NCBI GenBank assembly: GCA_003255065.1
Contig: QAOA01007183.1
Span: 1,560,939-1,624,938, forward strand
DNA: 64,000 bases
Source of the DNA: Cercis canadensis
Taxonomy: Eukaryota; Streptophyta; Magnoliopsida; Fabales; Fabaceae
Reading direction: 5' to 3'
The translations under genes and the position numbers were made by a program. The notes under the pieces were generated by a model. That model was not told the DNA's origin, did not search any database, and was given only the letters and a program-made list of their open reading frames with translations. Below, one piece after another: positions 55,882-64,000 of this stretch. The first letter of the stretch is position 1, and each line of letters starts with the position of its first letter.

Positions 55882-58353
55882 ATGTTGAAGTTCCTATCAA
55901 GAGTGAGAATCGAGTTCAATGCCTTGGATCCGCGCACAGCATCATGTATGGAATTTTTGGCGCAATGCAATGCACGAAAGGCCAAAGAATCTAACCCTGC
56001 GTGTCAAGTGGCCGTGAAGCGCCGAACTGATGATCATCCGCCCCAAATCAGTGTGACTTTCGTCAATGGGGTTGAAGAAAAGTTCGATGCAACATCCACA
56101 CCAGCCCAGACTATAAGGAATATGATCCTCGAAAAAGGTCAGCTCCTTGAGACCGAGCAAATGTTCCGAGAGGCAGGTGAGGCCTGGCCCGTTATCATCC
56201 CTGAGGAGGAGCTTCGTCAACCTGCACCTGGTATCAAAGTGCGTATTGATTCTTTTCACTTTATCGATGATGTTTTTCCCTGGGATTTGGTTGAACAGCG
56301 ATGTTGTCTGTGGAAAGTGTTTTTTCTCCTTCTAGAAATCACTGGGTATAGCTATGTTATTTTTTTGAATCAAGTTTGCTGTGGCTGAGCACTTTGTTTG
56401 TTTCGGTTGATATATGCGGTTTGTATATCAAGTTTTATTGCTTGAATTCTACCCCTTAGTTTCGTAGTTTGTAATTTACTTCTATTGAGATATCTCGTGA
56501 AATTTTCCATCCGACTTTGCACTGATGGCTATTCTTTGACTTTGTAGTATGTTGTTATACTTGTAGCACCTGAGACTTTGTCATATGGCATGTGCAAATA
56601 GATGGTTCTGAATCTGATGATATTTTTACCACATTACTGGAAACTTTTCTTTGTAACTCTTGGGATGGGGTGCATCACAGTATATACATGGTTGAAATAA
56701 TAGAAATGTAAAATATGTAGGTATAAAGCATCAACACTTAAAGAAAAGACCAGCACACAATAATACACCTTATTGAAGTAGTCATACTTCCAATATGCAA
56801 CACTTTTGAAGACTTAGATATTTTTTAGAATGTTTCAGGTGTAATATATATGTTTATGCTATGCTATGTCTTTAGGTTTTGGATTTTTTTGTGTCCTGTC
56901 CCACTGTGTCTTGTGTCTGTGCTTCATATGTAGGCATAAATGAATGGAGTGGAGAGTAGAAAGAGAAAGGGGATGCAGGAGATTGAAGCTCTTTCTGACA
57001 TGGTATTGTTGGTTTTGTGCTGCTGCCATAAATTCTGCATATACCCATTATGTATTGGGCTTTGGGTGCAGGAAATTTGTGGATAGCAGTTCAGTCCAAC
57101 TTTTATGCACCACAAGATAACCATTATTACTTTGTATAGGGATCACTTTGTGAAACATTTTGTCTAGAGTTAAGAGAATTGGAATTTCTTAGGGGCTAAA
57201 AGGTAGAAGATACATATGCCCTTCATTTCTGTTTATGAAATCATTTTCATTTTTTACTCAGTCTTTAATCATTGTGAAGACATTATTATCATAGACTTAG
57301 GATCTAATGGGGCGTTCTCTCTGTTTTAAAGCATAGCCGGAAGTGAGACTGGAGTCTAATTCAATTGGTTCTTCGTATGATAATTACCAATGAAATGGAA
57401 ATAACATAAATAACAAACATGGCATTATAGTCTTTTAATTACATGTTGTTTTAACTTAATGAGCATTATTATTCCAAATTATTTCTGCATTCCTTAGAGC
57501 AATATAAAGATTCCCCAATCATCAATCCCTAGTTTTGTACATTTCTGTCCCAGTTTATATATATATATATATAGATTCTAATTGACACAGTATTTGTGTA
57601 CTTTAAAAGTCATGTTATGTTTGTATCCTCATATGATTAGGATGAAAATTGAAGTTCACAAACTTGTTTATTGGGTTCTCTTGTTGTTTTCTGTTGTCCA
57701 TCATCCTCTGAACCGATAGTTTTGAGTGACATTTTGTACATATTTTCCACGGATTCGTGTTCTTTTTGCTGCCATTAGTTTTAGTTATGGACAAATTATA
57801 GGTTGCTGGATGCAGCAAGAATTAAATTAAACGTGATGATAAAACTAAATGTTCATGTAGTTGTATATTCTATTTCTGTGTGGAATCCTGATTTCCTTGA
57901 GAAGGCAGTATATGTTACTTTTAGTTGATAATGCAATGGACTTAATTTCTGAGAATGCTGGATAATAATTGTATGACAGATCCATAAGATCTTGTTTTAC
58001 CGCATTTTTCATCGCTAGATACAGTCACAAGAATTTTTTCATTTGTAGTTTAGTTGTCTGAAGGAACTTTTCTGTTGTCTTGTCTTTGTGTGATTGCTGG
58101 TTACTCTTAGACACGGTAGAGTATGCCTATGCTTTTAACACCTTGAGTGTACCTGCTTGGTGTTGCACTATATTTTTTAATAATTCAGCCAGATTGCTTC
58201 ATGTTGTTAACGTGGCTTTTAACAAAGATATTTTTTTAGCAGGCCTTGTGTTTGTGAATATAAACTGTAAGACCTGTTGTAGTTTTAATTAACTACATAT
58301 GTTTCATGTGCCGCTTCTTTCAGCCAAGGAAAGCAGAAGAGAAGAAACAATAA
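55882..58353 (+). CDS. Mitochondrial large-subunit ribosomal protein mL53
   Basis: Two exons, 55882-56238 and 58324-58353, give 128 residues; the second codes only PRKAEEKKQ. The start MLKFLSRVRIEFNALDPRT resembles yeast Mrpl44 and animal MRPL53 (hydrophobic Lys/Arg start followed by VxVxFNPF), a thioredoxin-like small protein of the mitochondrial ribosome. VTFVNGVEEKFDATSTPAQTIRNMI is a well-kept plant block. Some plant annotations call this protein L27 or L44, but it is unrelated to bacterial L27. The 2.1 kb intron holds no other exon seen. An unspliced transcript would add about 49 unrelated residues and stop at 56388. The exon 2 join is supported by frame, a CTTTCAG acceptor and the expected charged tail. 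Confidence 0.88.
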
Positions 58354-60162
58354 CTCAATCCTGTTCAGCCTGTTAAAAGCTGGGAATCTCTCTGGATTTA
58401 GCCACATTTATGTGTATTTCCTTTTGGTAGGAGACTATCTGATTCAGTGCCACTGCATGCCTTGCTGTAGTTTTATGCTGAATTGTTGAGTATATATGGT
58501 TGATGTAATCATTTATGTCTTTGAATTGTGGAATTTTGATCCTTAAATCTTCTTCACCCATCTTAGAAGTGGATGTGCCATGCACGGCAAGAAAATAAAA
58601 GGAAGGTTACTGCTGTTGCCGGGAATCCATGCACCTTTCCCCTTCCCACTGTATAATTTATTTGTATCATTGTGTTCCTGCTCATACTTGGAATAGAATT
58701 TGGTGTTCTGATTTATGCCTACAACCGTTTTGGATGCATGTTGTAAACAGTTAACTCCAAAATGTCTTGATAGAAAAAGGAGGGGGTTGAATCTCAAATG
58801 TTGTCACACTATAGATTCAAATCTCAAAGCGTAACTCCTGGAAGATAAATGTGTCACTGTGAAGGTTGGCTAGCTAGAGTCTTGTATGTGGAAGGGAGAG
58901 AGCGGTTGATTTACTTGACAAATTCGTGTGCATCTTCGGTAGGGTTTCTTTCAACCCGACCACACCAATGTACCATGTTACTTCCTAACTATCAACATGG
59001 TCACACTCTAGCTCAAACACCATGGTCGGAACAAACAAATGGACAAGGAAACCAAGGAAAAACCTATTTAGTCTTATTCATCCTGGGTTTTTTAAATCCT
59101 ACGACAGTGGAATGGGAATGGTTTTTCTCAAATTAATACTCTCAACTTGTGAATATTGTCGAGTAAACCAGCAGATCATCATGAGAGCATTATTATCCTT
59201 CACATTTGGTCTGACAGATTTAATTTTATTACATCGGTCAATCTCTTTGGTTTCTCGTCTTCTGTGATCAGTGACATTCTTATAAGGTTTCCTACTTTTT
59301 TCTACCTTTACCAGCAAGCCAGTATGTCACTTCTGAAATCAAAGTTTATAACAGGTTGAAATTCCTCACGAATGCAGCATCATGTTCAGAACGGAACTAT
59401 GCAAAATTATGAGTTCCTGGACTGGTACAATCTACATGTTTTGAGCCTTAGCATTGCCACCATTCCAAATTGAATGATGAATAAATTAACGCATTACAAT
59501 ATATATAGGTCATATTAGTTTTGACTTTTGGTAACAATCTAAATTGGAATTTGTATTATGATATACTTTATCATATAATTTTGTTATAAATAGGAATAAA
59601 TTAAAACTTATAAGATATAAATAGAATTTTAAATTTTATTAAAATCAGTTACTTAATACATAATTATTATGTAATCTGGTTTCATCAACAACATAACCAG
59701 TTTTACCGAGGGAACTGTGACCAGGTTTCTTCTCTAATTCATCTTCTAGTTTGATTTTTAAAATATTGATTTAAATCAAGTTTATACCTACTTTTGTTCA
59801 CATATTTTAAAGGTGTAAGAGTATATTTTTTGAAAATGAAAAATGAGAAAGTATGAAAATCATAGTTATCTCATTTTCAACTCATTATAGGAGTTACAAT
59901 ACAAATGGCGAGAGCCCATAATGAAAATGAGGCACATTCCATTTTAATTTTTGGCCTGATTTCCCCCTTCCCCGGATTTTTGTTTCCATGAAAACCATTT
60001 TTTAATTATAAATTATGGAGAATTCTCTTCCCGGTCAGGTAATTAGTTTTGGCCTCTCCGACGCAGAACAATAAGTGGTAGAGAAGAGAAAGGTTTTAGA
60101 TCTAAGAAGGGGTTTTAATCTTACAGGCACGACGGTCTGAAAAGTCATCATCATCCATATAA
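58354..60162. other. mL53 3' UTR, spacer and ATP synthase e leader
   Basis: Likely 3' UTR to about 58760, then AT-rich spacer without recognised genes. C/T-rich leader-like DNA begins near 60030. Confidence 0.55.
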
Positions 60163-61832
60163 ATGACGCCACCTCCAGGCCCTTACTCTGGCAAAAGCAC
60201 TCTGGCTCTTGTATCCCCTTTCCCTCCCCTCAAATTTCATATGAAATTATTCCTTTTAAATCTCTTAATTTCTGTTATTGTCCTAGAAATTTGATAAAAA
60301 TAATGAAATCATGCTGAATGTCGCATCTCTTATGTGCAATCTTACGGTTTTTTCCTCTTGATTTCTGGGCAGGTAGCCCGTGCATCGGCATTCTCTTTCG
60401 GGTTGGTTTACGGCAGCGTCAAGCTTAAGATCCTCAAGGCATTTCTTCATCCTATACCTTAAATCCTTGTTGTGTATTGGTTTTGTGATTTTTGCTTTAT
60501 CCTTCGTGCATTCTTAAATTTAGCCCATCATATCTGTCAGTATCACCATTGATATCCTGATTACTGTTTGAATTTCAGAATCTAACAGTGTTGCCAAAAT
60601 CTTGTCACTGTTAATGGCTTGAAGGCCTATATCAGAGAGTACAGTGAGAGTATCACTGATATTTTGACTTCCATTGTTGTGGTGCAAAATAATTTCAAAA
60701 CTTAAGAACAGATACATTAATCACTTAGCTCAATCAACTCTTTATCTTTATCCCCTGTGGTGCATTAAGTAGATTTTGTAGATATTTGCACTCAAGCGTT
60801 GATATTTCTTTCTGTTATGCTTTAAATGACTGCATGAGACTTGTATCAACTTTTCTTCCTAAAGTCCAAGTTGTCTTCTTCAATATTCAGATTTAGACAT
60901 GCACTAACAAATATTGGTTGAATGTTAAGAAATCTTGGATAATATACATAGTTTGTCAATAAATTAAGAACTTTTAAGTGGAAGATGAAGGAGATGGAGT
61001 GGATTGTGTTCATAATTCCATAACCATGGTCCCTGAAATCATTTTGATAACTGTGAAGTATGAAGCAACTTCATATTTTAAGGCAATTGTCTGAAAGAAA
61101 ATGCTCTTGCAGGTGATATCTGAGGATCTTTAGAAATATCTTGATCAAAGTTCCTCATTTGGAAATCCAGATTATTTATCATATGTGCTAGCTTTTAGAA
61201 TATTTGCTGTGACAGAAGTGCTAGTCCTACCTGCATGATCACTAAAAATTTGGGGGGGTTTCATTGGCATTAGTGATTTACCAGGTGTGCATCAAATTTC
61301 TCTTTCCTCAAGGTTTGAGTCTGTTGAACATTGAAAGAGTTTGGTTCCATTTTCCAACTTAATGCTAATGACCTATTAGGCCTAATTGCATCTTTGCCTT
61401 CAGGAAGAAGGTGGAGGAAGAGATTATGGTTGACACTTTAGGCCACCAAATGCATTTGTGTTTCCAAAGGAAAGTGACCTTTACTTAAAAATCTGAAGCA
61501 AAATATGAAACTCCCTATTAGTAGACAATGTGGATTTCTATTTCACTTTTTACTTGTGGTTTTCATAGACAATGGCGTGATCTTTGTGGTTTAAATTGTT
61601 AGGAAGTCTCTAGATGACTGATTCATAGCTTACGAGAGTGGTGTAGAAATACAGCCTTTTTTTCATCTAGAGTAGATATGCTTCCACCATTTAATTATTT
61701 AGATTGAATCTAAGGATTTTGATTCAGCTCAATTGATATACTTTTAGAATAACCACTGGTGTGTTTTCTTTTACTTTTTACCAGGCAAAGGCAAAGTCAC
61801 ACAAGAAAGCTGAACATAAGGCTCATCACTGA
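60163..61832 (+). CDS. Mitochondrial F1Fo ATP synthase subunit e
   Basis: Three tiny exons, 60163-60210, 60373-60438 and 61785-61832, give 53 residues. The protein starts MTPPPGPYSGKSTLALVARA, has one membrane segment with a glycine motif (ASAFSFGLVYGSVKL) and ends in a lysine/histidine-rich tail (AKSHKKAEHKAHH). This is the plan of the plant ATP synthase e chain, a subunit that stabilises dimers of the complex and shapes the cristae. It is too short to stand out as an open frame and was found by joining exons. Intron 2 (60439-61784) begins with GC rather than GT (CTCAAG/GCATTT) and ends TTTTTACCAG. No GT lies close enough to keep the conserved KLKILK-AKAKS junction. Confidence 0.88.
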
Positions 61833-63614
61833 TGACATTTCAAGGATAGATTAGGAGGTTGTCTTCATTTCCTTGATTTGTTTCATGAGATGATTACCAA
61901 TTTGTGCTTTCTTGAGTCTGTAGGATTATATCTTTGCGGTGGTAATGTTAATGTAGCTGATGAATAATAGATTTAGGCTGTCACATATTCCCATTACTTC
62001 AAGTTTCGTTTTTTATTTTCACAAAGTGGTACCATAAATACTTAGAATCTCCTTTCCTACCCCACCTATGCAATTAAATATATCCATCTTCTCTTTTTTT
62101 ACTTTTGTTTTAAGCTATTCAAATGAAAAACCTTAAACTTAAAAAGAGTTTTCTGTTTGGGGTCTGGAATTGATAAAGGATTCTTGAGGTACTAAAAATT
62201 ATATTACTGTTACAGTTATAGACAGATTGAGTGCCTGTTTTGATACAAATTAAGTTTTGCGAAAATCAATACTCTACTTACTATTGTTTCTTATTAGGTA
62301 AATCATAAATCATTTTATTTATTGTTGTACTACACAAAAATTACTGTTTTGTAAAATGTCCATTATTTTTTTTTTATTGGATTAGAAAAATGTGTATTAT
62401 TTTATGTAAATCAATTTTGCACAACTTTTTTATAAATCAATTCTCCTCTTATAAATTCTTTTGTCTCTGATTCTTTTATTATCAACTCTCTCTAAATATT
62501 ATTTTGGTGAATCGTATTGGTCATTTAAAAAATGAAAATGTATTAAAAACATATTAAAAATCAAACAGAAAATATATTAAAATAATACATATAATTTTAT
62601 AGCATAATCTTTTAAACGTAAATTTAATTTTAGGAAATTCTAATATGATAAAGATGTGATAAATATATAAAAAAAAAATTATAGAGTTACACAAAATTAG
62701 ATAGTAAAATATTAAACAATAACATTTCTAATCACAATAACATTAATATTATCAATGCCCATAAATCCTTATAACATTTGGAATACGTGAAGCATTTATA
62801 TATCATAGTTAAAGGGTTAATTACATGCAACATTAATTGGCAGTAGAATATTTAGTAGAATATTTAAGGGGTAAATATTTAGAACTGAATATTATCTTAG
62901 AAAAAATATCTGATATATTGTTTAATATAAAGATAATTTAAGCTAAAAGAAATAATCCATTTCTTTTTTTTTTTTTAACAGAAAAAATTTGCAAAGAAAA
63001 AGAATGAGCAAAACGGTGTGTTTTGATCACCATTCCATTTCACCCCCAAAGATTTGTTTGAGAATTATTTTGGAAGGAAAAAAAAAAAGAAATAGGAGGA
63101 ATAAAACTACTTTCTCCCTTTTTTAGAAGATTTATTTTAAAAAACGAGAGGAGACCAATGAATAAAATATAACTCTTACACTATTTTTTTAATTCATTTT
63201 TGTGTTTCTTCGAATGAAAAGGTTTAAAGAAAAAATATATTAAAATAATTATTATTCCTTTTTATTTTTTAAAAAAATTTATTATTTTACAATAAAACTT
63301 TTTTTTTTATTTTTATTTTTTTGTTTATTTTAATCATCTAAATAAAATAAAATAAAAAGTCTAAAAAATTTTCTTCAACTATACGCTTTATCCCCATACT
63401 TTAAAAACGTAAAAAAAATTTTCTTCAATTACTAAAATGTACGTTTTACCTTCAAAATTTAAAGGGACATCCAATAATAGATAGTTTAAACGAAAATAAA
63501 TTTATAAAATTATGTCAAAAATTAATATTCAAAAATATTTAGGATCACATAATAATATTTAAAAATAGTCATCTTCTCTCTCTCAAATTTTGTTCTCCTT
63601 CCTCTCTCCTCTCC
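61833..63614. other. ATP synthase e 3' UTR and AT-rich spacer
   Basis: About 200-300 bases of likely 3' UTR, then strongly AT-rich DNA with many A and T runs. No gene seen before 63615. Confidence 0.6.
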
Positions 63615-64000
63615 ATGGATGACGCCCTCCAAGCAATCCTTGCTTGCAAGGGAAATAAGAAAACCCATCAACACCACACTGTCCAGCCCCAGGCAATCCA
63701 ACACCAGACCCGATCCTATCCAAGCCTGGATCTATCATCCATCACCATCGATGCGAGCTGGTCCTTCGACCCACAACTTCAGATCTCCATAACTGAGCTC
63801 GTCGCTGCAACCAACAACTTCTCGTCGGATCTGATCATCGGCGACGGCAGCTTCGACCTCGTCTAGAAGGCCCGCCTCTTGAACGGCCTTACAGTGGCGA
63901 TTAAGCAACCATTTTTTGTGAATAGACAGCAAGAGCTTAATCAAAGGCCCTGTACGGAATAGTTGAATTTGAATAAAAACGTTGGGCTACCGAGGTTCAT
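63615..64000 (+). pseudogene. Receptor-like kinase, 5' fragment with broken glycine loop
   Basis: GC-richer than its surroundings. It opens MDDALQAILACKGNKKT, then SYPSLDLSSITIDASWSFDP and ISITELVAATNNFSSDLIIG, the juxtamembrane-to-kinase start of an LRR-RLK-related cytoplasmic kinase. The glycine loop reads GDGSFDLV followed by TAG (63864-63866), where relatives have GDGSFGLVYKA. So the third Gly is Asp and the Tyr codon is a stop. KARLLNGLTVAIK follows in the same frame, with the ATP-binding Lys kept. After that the similarity is lost and another stop comes at about 63960. The window ends here, so the remaining part of the gene cannot be judged. It is probably a dead duplicate. Confidence 0.75.

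Overview
The window looks like nuclear DNA from a eudicot plant, probably a woody rosid, although the species cannot be named from sequence alone. The evidence is plant-specific families (BASIC PENTACYSTEINE, IQD, a group I bZIP, a plant C3H protein, CYP71-type P450s), many short GT-AG introns, AT-rich intergenic DNA and a plant L1-type LINE with an RNase H domain. No tRNA, rRNA, CRISPR or bacterial-style operon was seen.

Layout. From 155 to 2687 (+) there is a small TMEM42/EamA-like membrane protein gene. A class II BPC GAGA-binding factor follows (coding 6841-7974, +, with a likely 2.2 kb intron in its 5' leader). At 9000-9300, on the minus strand, lie two box C/D snoRNAs behind a TELO-box/site II promoter (about 9700-9900). 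I regard this locus as the most interesting find: one guide matches 18S rRNA helix 24 and the other matches the peptidyl-transferase region of 25S rRNA. A group I bZIP gene occupies 12635-15628 (+). A decayed LINE relic is at about 16325-17045 (-). An RCC2-like beta-propeller gene with 16 coding exons spans 19296-26003 (+).

From 26877 to 38128 the DNA is rearranged. Two CYP71-type P450 pseudogenes lie in tandem on the minus strand. The second is split from its upstream region by a 7.5 kb LINE inserted at its start codon and bounded by a 16 bp target-site duplication. After this come IQD32 (41372-47251, +), a C3H6-type CCCH zinc-finger gene (49620-54797, +), mitochondrial ribosomal protein mL53 (55882-58353, +) and ATP synthase subunit e (60163-61832, +). 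The window ends in a broken receptor-like kinase gene (63615 onward).

The RCC2-like, IQD32 and C3H6 genes appear, from memory, to match three consecutive Arabidopsis loci. If so, the P450/LINE block is a later insertion into a conserved segment.

The assembly needs care. Nine single N bases join pieces whose flanks repeat each other or sit in homopolymers. At 34584 and 36897 this gives false tandem duplications of 714 and about 528 bp inside the LINE. Removing them brings the element to about 6.2 kb, a normal length for a plant L1.
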